DNA of 64,000 nucleotides from assembly GCA_963920665.1 (NCBI GenBank), contig OY987272.1, positions 12,653,001 to 12,717,000 on the forward strand, given 5' to 3'. The position numbers and the translations under genes are program-made. Positions 10,791-23,048 of this stretch are shown piece by piece. Positions within the stretch are counted from its first letter, which is position 1; each line of letters starts with the position of its first letter. The stretch is from Straminergon stramineum. Its lineage: Eukaryota > Streptophyta > Bryopsida > Hypnales > Calliergonaceae. The notes under the pieces are model-generated. The model saw only the letters and a list, made by a program, of their open reading frames with translations, was not told where the DNA came from and made no database searches.

Positions 10791-11729
10791 AAAAGTGCTG
10801 AAAAAAAGGAAAGCCCCATCATGTCCTTGTTCCCAAAGACAACGGATAGGAAAAAATAGACAAAGGTTTCCCTCGTGATTTTCGTTCCATATTACTTTGT
10901 TAGATGGGAGAAGAATCTTCGGGAAAAAATAGACTGCAGACTGCCCCCCCCTAAAACCAATGTGTAAAGTGCTCCCAAGTGGAAGTGGAATCTTCCCCAG
11001 AAGGACGGAAATTCAAAGTCCTTCATTCCCGTTGGCGCCTCTTTTCCCCCGCCAGGAAGACCCGTGGACATCCAGACATGCTTTAGATATTATACTCTCA
11101 TTATCTATTGTCTTCTTGCTGCCTTCCTTCTCTCTCTCTTGTGCTTGGTTTCACGGTTGTGTCACGTTGTCGTTGAAGATCTTTGCATCAATCGTGACGA
11201 AGGCGTCTTGTGCTTCTAGCTTTTGGTAGTATTCTTCGCATTCCTTATGAATTAGTTACAATTTGTGCCTTTCTGGTTTGCAGTTGCACTTCATATGAAG
11301 TAGTTCAAATTTCTGTCACTCTGGTTTGCTGTTGCAGATCATGTAAAATAGCTCAAATTTCTGTGATTGTTGTTTGCAACTATACTTCATGCAGTATTGT
11401 TGCTTGTTTTTCATACCTCATTGGAGCTGCACTATTGAGAGTGCACCCATGCTTGGATATATGACATTGGGCTCCGTATTTGAAATAAGGATCGTGCATT
11501 TTCATGATGCGTCCTTCATTATACGCCTATGTGTATTTCCATGTCTTTTGATGGAGTTGTCTTGTTGAAGGCAATTGCATTCCTGAATTTGTGGAAGGAG
11601 TGATGCATGTGAAAGGGGCTCCTAATTTGTCGCCGCAAAACCCGGACCCCTTCAATTTGATGGGAAATCAATAGAATTCCTTTAGATCCAGTCAATTCAT
11701 GATATTCATGGGTTATATAAGGCGTGCAA
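10791..11729. other. Upstream region of the transposase gene, with a 48-bp tandem repeat
   Basis: A pyrimidine-rich tract lies near 11095-11150. Three diverged units of 47-48 bp starting near 11259, 11306 and 11354 share a caaatttctgt..ctggtttgc core. The open frames here are short and have no recognisable domain. It is probably promoter or 5' UTR of the gene starting at 12890. Confidence 0.4.
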
Positions 11730-12797
11730 TTCAGGTCGGTAAGACCTGAATCATTGTTCGGATGAATTTGTAGACATTTATGTTGACTGCAAGCGTACTC
11801 AGCATAAATTGATAAATAATGGAATATGAATATTCAGGTAGCAGTTCAGGTCGTATCGACCTGAATCTACATTTACAATAAATCCTGAGCATATATATCA
11901 ATTTAGTAAATAACTAAATGGAAATGTAGGTTCGTAAATATTTGAAATGAAATTGCAATTTCAGGTCGTACCGACCTAAATCAACCCGTCATGAATTTAC
12001 TATATTCAAGAGAAACTAACTATTGACCTTTATCAACTTAATGCTGAATTGAAAAGCTTTGACTGCAATTCAGGTCGTACCGATCTGAATTTACATGTCG
12101 TAAATCTATTGACAAGTCCATAATGCATATCTTATGGAAGTGAATATATAAAAGGTTGAAGCTGAAGTCTTCGATTGCAATTCAGGTCGTATCAACCTGA
12201 ATTGACATATTATAAATCTGTACGATATATCACAATATCCATTAAACATACGTACATCGAGAGTTTCTTGATTCAGAGGTATTGGATTGTAAGTCAAGTC
12301 ATATCAACTTGAATCATCATGTACAAAAACTGTAGAAGTGAACATACTGCACATCTGAAGGACTCGGATGAGGAATGTTTGACTAGAACTAATGTGCTAC
12401 TGAAGTTAATCGATATGGATTCAATTTGCGACCTGAAACGTTAATTCAGGTCGTATCAACCTGAATAGACAGATTCTAAAGCTATGATTGTAGAATGCCA
12501 TTGAAGTCTAATTTATTAGAAGTCAAAATATCTTGGTTCTTTAATCATTGTTTATAATTCAAGTCTTGTCGGTCTAAATGTTCACTGATTTCCATCTTCC
12601 AATTTTCTTTGCAATTTGGATTGGGCCAATGAAAATCGACATCTTCCACAGTGTTTTGGTTTTAATGTCAATTCAAATTGTATCAATGCAAGTCAAGAGT
12701 TTAGTTTTGATATATTCAATTTAGTTTCTGATAATTTGAATTGATATTTTCAAGATAATGTATCCAATGCGTGCAATTCAGGTCTTACCGATCTAAA
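11730..12797. repeat. Right palindrome array upstream of the transposase-like gene
   Basis: Ten 21-bp sites of the TTCAGGTCG-N3-CGACCTGAA family begin at 11730, 11845, 11960, 12069, 12181, 12293, 12445, 12558, 12672 and 12777. Spacings are 115, 115, 109, 112, 112, 152, 113, 114 and 105 bp. The central triplet is almost always TAT or TAC, unlike the left array. Sites at 12293, 12558 and 12672 are decayed but fall on the period, which shows descent from a tandem array. DNA between the sites is only faintly similar. The array ends 93 bp before the ATG at 12890, which directly follows a ctgtag|gaatt acceptor-like site, so it may lie in promoter or 5' UTR intron. Confidence 0.9.
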
Positions 12798-12889
12798 TAG
12801 GAAATTTTAAGTATAATTGGATGGTAGTTGATGCTTAGTTCTTGTCTGCAAGTGAACTCAATGTTGTATTATCTTGATCTGTAGGAATT

Positions 12890-15733
12890 ATGGGCTCCCA
12901 TGTCATTCCTCTTGATGCAATGGACTCATCAGATGACGAGTTCCAGGCTCTTGAGGGGATGAATGTGGGCATTCCAGAGTGCGAAGGACTTCCACGTCGC
13001 CAATGGAATACAAAGTGCGTCACTCTCTATAACAATGAAGGCATACTTGTTGGGGAAGGTACTTGCCACAGTGTGAACTCGGATTTGGTTCTTGGTGCCA
13101 ATGGTCCTCTGGGAGATACTCATGTTGCAGTGCACATTTCAAAGATACATTCCGAAGTTGACATTCCTTTGGAGCAGGTGTACTCTTTGATAGCGTGGCC
13201 TACTCAGCTTGTTCATTGCCGCGGGGCAAGCCTACACGACCATGAAGCTAGGGATAATTTCAATCGAATCCAAGCGAGTTTGTTAAATCCGCCCTCCTTG
13301 TCATCTGCACATCCATATACGAGCGTCATCCGAAATCCACCTCGAGAGACTTCTCTGAAATCGAAGGACCTCCTTACACAAGAGTCTATCAATGCAGTGT
13401 CCAGCAAAGTTTGTTGCAGCCAAAATTGTGTTCAGCCATTTCCAAGGGAGAAGATTCAAGCCTTTCGTGAACACATGTACCACAATTCAACATTCAAACA
13501 TAGAGCCTTCATGAAGACGGAGGTGCACAGACAAGTTCATCGGGACTCCTGAGGGAGAAGGATGGTCACGGTTGAGGGGGTTAATGTGTGTATGAAAGCA
13601 TGGATGCATATTTCCAAGGTCCCAGAGGCCACATTCTATCGCTACCAGACATATTCAAATAATGGTCGGGAAGCAATGGCACATGGTAATTCAGGGTTGG
13701 TGAAGCCAAGGAAACACACTCAACAAGCTACCGCAACGTTGAAGTGCATTCTAGACAAGGAGGCAGATCACATGCCACATCGTACTCGGACTCTCAAGTC
13801 TAGGGATAAGGTCATGTCCAAGATTCTTTCGCCTACCTTTCAGTGGAAGGATCAAATTGAAAAAATCAATGAAGCCAATGCCGCCTTCGGATTGAAGGAG
13901 GTCTCAACTTCAAACTTGAGCAAAATTAGATCATCCAGGTTCCCAGAGTACGATGTGAAAAAGCCAAGAGATAATTTTGCTCGGTGCTCTATTTGTGACA
14001 AATTGCAAGAACTAAAGAAGGGAGCATTTCCTGGGTCTCACAGTGCTTTGAAGTGGTCGCGAAAGTTGGACAAGCATCTTGCCATTGCTCGTGCTCACAG
14101 GGAGTTGTACTATGCAAATCGTTACTGATCGCATAATTCTCCACATGAGTGCCTTACGATTATGCATGACAAGATGGATCATGCTAAAATGGCTTCTCCA
14201 GTCTTCTCCCACAAGAGTAAAGAACTTGATGGCCTAGTGAAGTTGCCTGTGTCCGTGACTGGCATGATTGCGCATGGTCATGCTGATGTGCGCTATGCGC
14301 ATTACGGTTTGGATCTATTTCCCCATGATTCAAACTACACCATTGGCTCCATGGCCAAACTATTGCGAGATTTGGAAGAGCCACCAAAGTCTTCTTCTCG
14401 GCAATTGTTTGTGAGGTCGGGGTCGACAAATTTTTTTGGTGCAGTGCTTAAGGGAGCTGAGATGTGTGAAGCGTCCCTTCCTCCTCCACCAATTACCTTA
14501 GTTCCGGCGACGCCATTGCCACCCATTCTAAATGTGTAGATGGACAATGCCACCGGGGACAACAAGAACAGATATGTTTTCTGTTTTTGGTCTCTACTTG
14601 TTGCAAACAAGATCTTCCGTGAAGTGTATGTGAACTTCATGATTGTGGGTCATACACATGACGACATTGATGCGCTATTTGGAAGATGGAGCATGTTGTT
14701 GAAGAAGGAGAACTTCCCTACAATTCCTGCACTCATGAAGTCATTCATGGATGTGGAATCCATTCCTACTATCCCTCATCTTATAGAAGAGGTGCCTGAT
14801 TTCAAGGGATTCATTGCAGGTTCATTTGTGGACGGAGATGAGATACTCGTTGGACATACAAAGCCACAACAAGTGAAGTTCTACTTAGATTCAACGGGGT
14901 GTCCAGTCATGAAGTACAAACTATTGTGCACCGATGAGAACTGGTTAGGGCATGATGGCAGAGGCATCAAATTGTGGAAAGAAGATGCAGAAGGGCGAAG
15001 TTCGTGGCCTCGTGGAGTGCCATTGCCAGTTCCACAACGTCCTATGAGAGGCGTGGAAGACATTTTGAAAGGGATATCTGGATTTGTCAAATATTGGAAG
15101 AAGTTGTGCAATGCAGATGTCACTGGAGAATACCGAAGGCGCTATGAGCATTTGGTCCACTATTGGCGGGGCGTGAAGGTAACATTATTGGAACCAGTAG
15201 TTACTTCTACTATTCTGAGGGATGGTTTTTGGCCGGCAACTCGTGTTCAAGCGGCTCGAGAGGATGAAGTAGGAGAAGATGGTGAAGATCGTGAAGAGTT
15301 TGGAGAGGATGACACCTACGTTGGGCCTTTGCAGGGTCGCCCACAACCATCCTTTAGGGTGGGTCGAGATTTCTTTGAAGGCTACTTTGTCGCAATTCGC
15401 CCCGCTGATGGTGACACTCGACCAGTTTGGATTGCAAGGGCGTTGTCTGATCCGAATTGTAATCCTGAGAAACCGAATTGTGTTCTCATTCAATACTTTC
15501 GCCCAACATCGAGGAGTCAAGATGTTCAGGACTTCTATACTGGATGGGACAGTGAAAGAGGTTTACGTTGGAAGGTTGATATAGCCGATCCACCTATTTG
15601 GGAAGAAACGAATGCTCTCATGACAGTGTGGAAGTCTCAAATTCGAAAGGACACACGCCAATGTTTGCTTAAGATCCCGACTGCTCAAATTGAAATCATC
15701 AACCAGAGTTTGGCTTCGTATACTTTGTCTTAA
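12890..15733 (+). pseudogene. DUF7869/DDE-transposase-like gene, 948 codons with three in-frame stops
   Basis: One uninterrupted phase runs from ATG 12890 to the stop at 15733 with no frameshift, broken only at codons 221 (TGA), 413 (TGA) and 550 (TAG). The first two look like CGA to TGA and the third like CAG to TAG. Landmarks: an N-terminal domain with WNTKCVTLYNNEGILVGEG and VYSLIAWP (like a plant DUF8039-type region); CSICDKL (Cys366, Cys369); HDKMDHAKM (Asp427/430); MDNATGDNKNRYV (Asp552); VGHTHDDIDALFGRW (588-594). This D-D-D pattern is the core I associate with DUF7869 proteins, probably an RNase H-fold transposase. A low-complexity acidic stretch, then a chromo-like C-terminal part, follows. 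It is the best candidate for the mobilising enzyme of this region, now inactive unless stops are read through. Confidence 0.75.
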
Positions 15734-17586
15734 GTGTAGCGTTCGATGAGTTGGATCAGGTCTAATATGTTGTTAGCTACATATGGTAGAGTGTTATTTG
15801 TTTTCTTATACGTCTACAATATGCTTTCACATTACTATGAAGGATATCATTTTGATTTCTTATAAATGAGGGGTAGGAGATTTAGATTCATGAATGTTTA
15901 ACTATAGCTTACTACGAGTAGTACTCAAAGCTTTGGTTTCTTTGTGGGGAGTAATATGTTTGGATGTTATACTTGCAACATTCAAATTGCAAGTACAATA
16001 TGTATACCGTATTAATATATTTCATATGGCATTTTATATATTCTTGTTTGCAAAAGACATGCACTTTTTGACCATATATAATACGATCTTCTTTTCAAAA
16101 CATTATATTCATTTCATGACTCTCATTTTAATAGAAATTGCTACTTTAATTTAATTAATTAAGTAATCATCAAGCTAAATTACAACTCACTCAATTCACT
16201 AATTGTACCTTTGAAGGCCAAATACTAATATGAGAGGGCGACACTCTCCCATTTTAATGAATATGATGTTAAAACTACAATGTAGTATAGTATAGTCATG
16301 CCTAGTACTTACTATTGACCTAGATGTGGCACTTGAGAGTTTTTTCAATACATTTAAGTACTTGTAGTAGGACTAGTACTAAACCACAATTTTCCTAAGA
16401 TGCATTATTTAGTACAAATCATTCTTTCTTCCATTCAAGTAGGGATCGAAAATTCCAAATTCCAAATACTCAATTTCAAGGCAATTTTAGGAACAATTTT
16501 CTATTTCTAATCTCAAAATTATTTCCAAAATATTGGTTACTCTACAAAATAATCCAAACTCTTGACAAAATCTTTAAAAGTTGCAACTTATGTACTTGGG
16601 CTATTGCAAGAAAGATTGATCGTAGCATTTGGCTTTCTACTAGCTATATTGTGACATGTTGGAAAAAATAATAAAAAATAAAACAAAATTTGTTTCATAT
16701 TTTTTTTGAATTTTTATAAATATAAATTGAATTTATAGAAACAACTATATAGATGCACCTACCATGGACCATAGACTAACGTACAAGTGGTCTTAGAAAC
16801 ACTCCAAAGCAATAGACCGTAAGCTTCTCTCATGCACATAAGATTGGCCAACACAAAACCCGCCCTTATGAGAGTGGCAGCTTCTTGTAACCCCAATTGT
16901 CTACTTTGCATCCATCTGCACTTGGACTTGGGTCATTTTCTAGATGTCAGTAAACAGATCCTAATACTTTTAGGTACATATGTCTCCCTCAATGGTGTTA
17001 GAAGTCTTGAGCCAATCAATTTCATTTCCTTGAATAAGTAGCTTCATGTCCTTGCTTATTTGTTTGGGGAGACCCATTCAATCATTTCTTGTGAATGATA
17101 AGCAATTGAGACATCTTTGTGTCCCATGTATACCAGGCATGGTGGTTTATAGAAAGTATAGCATCAAACAACTTGGGGATGTTTATTTCACCTACAAGTT
17201 GTGAGATGCTAATCAAAAGCTATTGAAACCTAGGCATTCTCAGAATCTTCCTATTATTGCATGTGCATGAACTTCACTTGGAAAGAATTTAATGTAACCA
17301 CTAAGAGCTCTGTCCAAAAATACTTCATAGAGAAAACAAAGCATGCATGCCACATGGCAAAATTCCATTAAAAAATCAAGCATGTTTTACAAAAGACATC
17401 CTATTTTTTTTTTCCAAAATCGCAACTTCATTATTCATGGCCACAAATATATTTTTTAAACTCACCTCCTTTGATTCTCATCTAATACATCTGCTATCAC
17501 AAGCTCCTTCGCAAAACATTAAAATGAAGGAGTGGACTTTGACATCCACAATTCCAAATTTGATTCTATAGGTACTACTTTAAGGC
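15734..17586. other. AT-rich spacer, no gene recognised
   Basis: This lies between the 3' ends of the transposase-like frame and the quinoprotein gene. The open frames are short and unconvincing. The right end of the transposon should lie here, but no terminal inverted repeat was identified. Confidence 0.35.
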
Positions 17587-20500
17587 TTAAGTGACACAAA
17601 TGGCATCCACACCACAACCATGTGTTAAATTCTTATCTGCAGTGATTGTTATAGCTGTAATGCCTTCTCCAAAATAGATGCACCCATTGCTAATCGAGAC
17701 GCCTCCATTCATGGAAGCACTAAGGTTGTAATGCCATAAAACCTTGCCTAACTTTGGATCCAACGCATACACCGTTCCGTTTGGTGATCCCAAAGAAGTT
17801 GTGAATACCAACCCATTTGCAACACTAATTGGTCCAATGGAGGGGGATCCATCTGGGGATGCTGTGGACCATAAAATTTGACCAGAGGAAGCATTCACAG
17901 ACACCCACCCCCCGCTTGTTGTGACAACATTGGATGGGAGTAATGTAAAGTTTGCCTTCAAAAAATTGACCACATTGGTGAAGATATATTGACCATCAGT
18001 TGCTGCTCCCCAAATTGATCCTCCTAGAGAGCTTCCAGGTCCAGTTACCTTCATATTCAAAACAATGCAAACCAACAAAATATGTGATAATTATTAAAAT
18101 ATGATCCTCAAGTTCCATAGAATTTTATAGAAAGTACTTCTAGGTCATTGCAAGAAACTTTGTGTATTTTTTGTAGCGTTTTGGCAAAATCTTGATTTTA
18201 GACCTAGAGTACTATAAGTACTACAACTCTATGAGTACTAAGTAGTGGAACTATCACAACCATAGATTTGAAAAATCAGTGGCTGAAAGTACTGGTGTAA
18301 GTACTATGGACTACTTGTGAGTACTAGAATTGTACTGTGAGAAAAAAAGAGACAGATTGTCACAAAAAATAGATCCAATGAGATATAAATTAATAATAAA
18401 TATAAAATCATGAAAAAAAACTAAAATTTGGCCATTTGTGAGGACTTGATGGTGATCAAATTTCACCAAAAAAATGAAGTTAAAACCATCTTCAATGTTC
18501 ATAAATGCTTGTGCAAGGGAGCTCTATTTGTATGGGCCTAGAGGACATAAAATAATGTATTTGTAGATTCTCCTTAGTAGGCATATGCCCACCTAGTTTG
18601 AGAATAGACCACCAAAATTTCAACTCTAGATCATTGAATTTGGGTACTCCAAACATAGTGAAAACCCCTAAATCTCAAAGTGTGATAAATTAACAAAATT
18701 CAATTTTAAATATAAAATGATTTTCGAAAATTTCGAAAAAATAAAGGATCTTATTACCATCAAGTTAGACATTTCATGTAGAATTTTTTTGTTCTTTGGA
18801 TTTGTACTTTAAAAGTTAGAGCCAATGATAACAGCATCACTTCAATTGTGACGGAGAATAGAACCAGTGTTTTTTGCAATGACCCTTCTATCCTTGTTTA
18901 TTTTGAGCAAAAATAAAAACAAAAAAATAAAAATAAAAATAAAAATTATATATATATATATATACTTTCCTTATATATTTCAAGGCGTCTTTTTCATTCA
19001 AAATCCCTCAATCTTTGTGATTGCTGGCATTGGCTCTATATATCTTATTAAGCCCTTATATTTTACATCAAAGAGGATCTATTCAAACATTATATGACTT
19101 TTTCCTCTTGACATTGCAAATAATTCATCTAAAATCCCTCTTGTAAAATTAAAAACTACTATTGAGTAAAACAACAATCAATGATTCTTAATTGAAGCTT
19201 GATTTCTAGCTCCTAATAGACTAAGATGGCTAAAATTCAACCTCATTGTCTTTAGCAATTTTGACTTGGGCTTATGGAGACTTAATGTTTGTCCAATTTT
19301 TTACCACTACAAACAATATTTTCCAATAATTTGGGCAACATACACTTTGATCCCATCTTAATTAAATTTGAACATTATGGTCATTCATTGTGGTTATTGA
19401 GAGTAAAAAATGAAATACTAATATATTTAGAGGAGAAGTTAAAGATTACTTACAGCATCCCATACAAGGGCTCCATCGTCGCGGTCAAGTGCCCAAACAA
19501 TCCCACTTTTCTGTCCAGCAACAACAATGTCAACACATTCACCATCTTCCATGCCCACATCCATAGAATGCCTTTTGATAGTGAGCATCATAGGAGCTTC
19601 TCCAAAATCATAATCTGGTCCTACTATAGGAGGGCAATTGGGTAATGATGGCCCATTTCGAGAGCATGCCAATGTCCAAGTGTCATAGCCTCCCAAATGT
19701 TGAGCCCATACAATTGTTCCCGTATCCAAGTCCAAGGCGAGAATAGACTCAGAATGATCATCTGGACTAATGCATGGATCAGGCACATCACGATGTGTTT
19801 TGTTGTTTTCTCTTTGTTCACATGCAATGACATAGGGAGGAGAGGAGTAGAGGTTACCAGTGGCAATGTATACAGCTTTTCTTTTGGGATCTATTGGTGG
19901 ACTACTTCCCCATATGGCTGCACCTGAGTATAATCCTACTTTGCCATTGTTGTTAGGTAGCATGTTTGTCTTCCACTTGATCTTTCCTGTTTTGATATCT
20001 AGTTTTAACATACTTCCTTGAAATGAGCAACATGGTTCTTCTAAAACACCTTCAAATAGTGATGCCACCCCTATATAATATTCACTGCCACAAATGAAAT
20101 GTGAATTAGGATAGAGATGATTCTATCTTGTCTTAAAAGTACTATGTTGATTCAAAGGGGCTACCCAAATTCCTTGTGCACACAATTTCTATAGATACTA
20201 GCATAATCTTCTATGTAAGAGCAACCAATCCTTGCTCCTAATTATCTCAGTGAATTTCAAAAATTCTTCTAAAGCTAGAGTACAATAGTTCATGAAGGGA
20301 AGATGCTTTTGTGACCTCTCTGCATGTAAAGTAATAGAGAAAATTGAGATAATGGCATCGGAAAATTACACTCCAATTTTGTTAGAAGACATAATTGTTG
20401 CAAATGATTGAGATTCATTTTTGGGGGGGTTGATTGATTCCAGCATGGATGGGTCAAGTTACACAAATTTGCTTAAACAAGAAGTTTGGTTTAGGATGGT

Positions 20501-22083
20501 TGTGAGAGCTTGATTAAATTCATGTAAATTGGGAATGACTCTTGATCAGTGATGAAGTGTCTTTGAGGTCCGAGGGGAAACTAAGTGCAGGATAGCATTA
20601 ATTACCTCATGTAGACAGAGCCTGACATGGTGATGCAGGCATAGGGGTTGGAATCCAAAAGCTTGGACCAAATTAAATCTCCAGTGTTGATGTTGAGAGC
20701 CAGTTGAAGGCCTGGAATGTAGATTCCTACAAGCAAATACTCCTTCTCCACCACGGGCGTGTGCCTTGAGAGGATAACCGATTTGCTTCCCACCAAGTCC
20801 GTCAAGTTCTTTCGCCACACCAGCTTCCCATCTGTTTGTTGCACTGCATAAACTTCACCCGTCCAGGTTGGGAAGTAGACCATACCATTTGCAATTGCAG
20901 GAGTGGCTGTGACATCCCCAGATGTGGTGGCACTCCACTTCTTCTTCAGCTTGCCAAGAGTGAGAGGGCTTATTTTTTGCTCATGCCTGGCCTCTCGCCG
21001 GTTCTCAAGTCCACCTCCATGGTTTGGCCACTGCAATGCATGACACTAGCTACATCAAATGAAAGACTCGCAGTTTGTGCAGTTTATACATCAAAATCGG
21101 CAGCTTTGCATCCATTCCTAATACGTTAGAGTTGGTATGCAAGTATTCTGGATCCAAGCTATAGTAAACAATTGGGGTTTGAAGAGTGCAAGGATTGTGT
21201 TCCGCAGTAAGAGGAGATTCTCAAATAAGACTTGAAAAAGTCTTTGGGAGTGCTAGACGAACTCAGTATTCATGACAAGAAATTTGATGTTCAGAATCAA
21301 TGCCAAACTTAAAATGGACAGCAAGAAGATATTAATCTGGCAGCCCTAACAATGCATTCTCAAATTGGGGCAGTCAATCTCCTCACTTCCGTCTGCTGTG
21401 TGATATCCTAAGCAGACTAGGATACTGAATGATAAGCTTTTTCTCACACTGTGGCAATTGCCAGGTCTGAATTCGCTTGGATAGGTGGTGGCAGTACACT
21501 AGGTTTTGACTCGAGTTTTGTGAAATTGGTGATATGCATATTAGAAAACTGAGGGAAATTGGTCAACAAGAAAAAATCTTACTAGCTTAGTATCCATCTT
21601 TCAGAGTGCCAAATATGTGACAGTCAAGTGCAAAGGCTCTGAAAATTAATGAGGATTTTCAAAATCTCAAAAGACTAGGCCAGGATTAGATCTGAGTCTT
21701 GAGCTAATCAACTAAAACTGCATCACTATGACAGAAATCTTCCATTTCTGCCATTTTTAACACTATTGAGGTCAAAACAAAACTGAGCAAAATTGCACAT
21801 AGGAACAAAATTGATGGAAATCCACCACGTAAAACAAAGATGCCCTCTGTGGAGAACAACAGGGTTGTTTCCAGCAACTGTTAATGTGATATTGAAGAGC
21901 AAGAATTATGGTAAGTATCGAACATCATCCAAGCAAAACCAGAACATATTTAAGCTACTTCCTGCTGAAGTGGTGTACCTCTGCCTCAGCAAATGATTCC
22001 AGGGAGTGTGCACAGAGGAGATAAGAGTTCCAGTACAAAGTGGTGAGAAGAAATATGCATGCTAGCTCTCCATGTGTCATCAT
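17587..22083 (-). CDS. Secreted PQQ-type beta-propeller quinoprotein, polyvinyl-alcohol-dehydrogenase-like (4 exons)
   Basis: Exons are 22083-21979, 21030-20606, 20084-19454 and 18048-17587; all splice sites are GT-AG (GAG|GTACAC, ATGAG|GTAATT, GCT|GTAAGT; GCAG, GGCAG, GAAG acceptors) and phases match (0, 2, 0), giving 540 residues. Exon 1 is a signal peptide (MMTHGELACIFLLTTLYW...). Exon 2 opens with WPNHGGGLENRREA and then GDVTATPAIANGMVYFPTW and GEVYAVQQTDGKLVWRKNL, typical PQQ-type blades. Exon 3 has CCSFQGSMLKLDIKTGKIKW, YIATGNLY and IVWALDRDDGALVWDA; exon 4 has SIWGAATDGQYIF and GTVYALDPKLGKVLW. Family knowledge: these proteins are related to bacterial quinoprotein dehydrogenases; the plant substrate is unknown and PQQ use unproven. 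The frame is intact. Its promoter has been invaded by MITEs (see 22155-22610). A near-identical partial copy starts at 62002. Confidence 0.85.
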
Positions 22084-22132
22084 GGCAAAGGAACTCAACA
22101 ACCTTTGAAACACAAACTCCAGGCTCAGGACT

Positions 22133-22139
22133 TATATAA
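22133..22139 (-). promoter_or_regulatory. TATA box of quinoprotein gene copy 1
   Basis: TATATAA on the minus strand lies 50 bp upstream of the ATG. It is conserved at 61947-61953 in copy 2 with the same spacing. In copy 1 the MITE pair begins only 16 bp further upstream. Confidence 0.7.
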
Positions 22140-22154
22140 CAAGCACCTGACAGC

Positions 22155-22384
22155 TTAACCCTTAAACGTCGATACAGACGTTTTGTGCATGATGGATGAC
22201 AAAGAATCTTCTTATGTAGAATAGAAATGCAATTGTCCATCCTCAGATTTTTGTGCAAAAAGGAGAGATCTTGCATAAGAGTTTGAAATCCAATGAATAT
22301 TTTTGAGTTTTTTTAAAGTTGATGATGTCACACGGTTCCAAAAGGTTGGTTTCCATAGTCACCAATTTGTCCTTTAAGGGTTAA
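22155..22384 (-). mobile_element. TTAA-flanked MITE, first of a head-to-head pair
   Basis: It runs from TTAAcccttaaacgtcg to cctttaagggTTAA, 230 bp including both TTAA. Its end sequences pair imperfectly (cccttaaacg against ccctcaaagg), and it carries the family core (aaaggagagatctt, gatgatgtcacacggttcc). TTAA targets and CCC-initial ends suggest a piggyBac-type origin. Confidence 0.8.
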
Positions 22385-22610
22385 CCCTCAAAGGACGGCT
22401 TGGTGACTCTGGAAATTATCCCTTTTGGAATCTTGTGACATCATCTATATTAAAAAATCAAAAATACACATTGGAGGTCAAACTCGTGGAGAAGATCTCT
22501 CCTTTCCACACAAAATTCGGAGGATGAATATTTACTCTTTTGTCCCACATAGAAAGACACTTTGTCATCCATTGAACACCAAACATCCAAATACCAGGCA
22601 TTTATGGGTT
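22381..22610 (+). mobile_element. TTAA-flanked MITE, second of a head-to-head pair
   Basis: It shares the central TTAA with its partner and reads ttaaccctcaaaggacgg.. to ..catttatgggtt, whose last TTAA is mutated. The pair is absent from the paralogous promoter of copy 2. Confidence 0.8.
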
Positions 22611-22672
22611 TGCCAATTTTTTATTTGTTGTACTTTCACGACATGTTGCTTCAGTTACAATAACTTTACTGG

Positions 22673-22920
22673 TTTTTTTTTATTTTTTTCTGAAACAAAT
22701 GAAATGGGATTTCATTGCAAAAGAGAAATAGTACAAGACCAACCAGCCACAAGTGGCCTGGCCGGAGGAGAGGACACGGACACGACCCACACAAGACCCG
22801 ACCCAAATCAAAAGGACTAACCACCTGCGAGCAAAGCAGTGAGGCCCCCTCACGGCCTGGCACAGCAGACGGGGAGGCCCCTTTGCCTCGCCGGGACACC
22901 CTTCAAACTTAACTTATTTT
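22673..22920 (-). mobile_element. Truncated retroposon tail (LINE/SINE-like), reverse orientation
   Basis: It starts with a T-rich run (the complement of an A tail), then gaaacaaatgaaatgggatt and a GC-rich body ending near ccgggacacccttcaaactt. Its 3' end resembles the next element (caatgaaaccc..catttgtt), so the two belong to one family. It is missing from the paralogous site in copy 2. Confidence 0.6.
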
Positions 22921-22936
22921 GAATCTCTCAACCTTG

Positions 22937-23048
22937 GTCCGTGTCTTGGGCTCTTGGCTCCCTGCCAGGCCACCTGTGGCTGGCAGGCTTGAACTCTTTG
23001 CTTTTTGCAATGAAACCCTGTGTCATTTGTTAAATAAAATAAAATTTA
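22937..23048 (+). mobile_element. Short retroposon with a 15-bp target site duplication
   Basis: This 112-bp insert ends in an A-rich tail (aaataaaataaaattta) and is flanked by perfect direct repeats aatctctcaaccttg at 22922-22936 and 23049-23063. Copy 2 of the duplication carries a related atatctcaacctt once only. It is a 5'-truncated LINE or SINE made by target-primed reverse transcription. Confidence 0.8.

Noticed and set aside
10960..11568. Overlapping plus-strand frames before the right array
   Set aside because: Low-complexity pyrimidine tract and a 48-bp tandem repeat; no domain.
13023..15520. Several minus-strand frames opposite the transposase-like gene
   Set aside because: Shadows of the plus-strand frame.
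19624..21129. Plus-strand and alternate-frame ORFs over the quinoprotein exons
   Set aside because: Antisense or frame shadows of exons 2 and 3.
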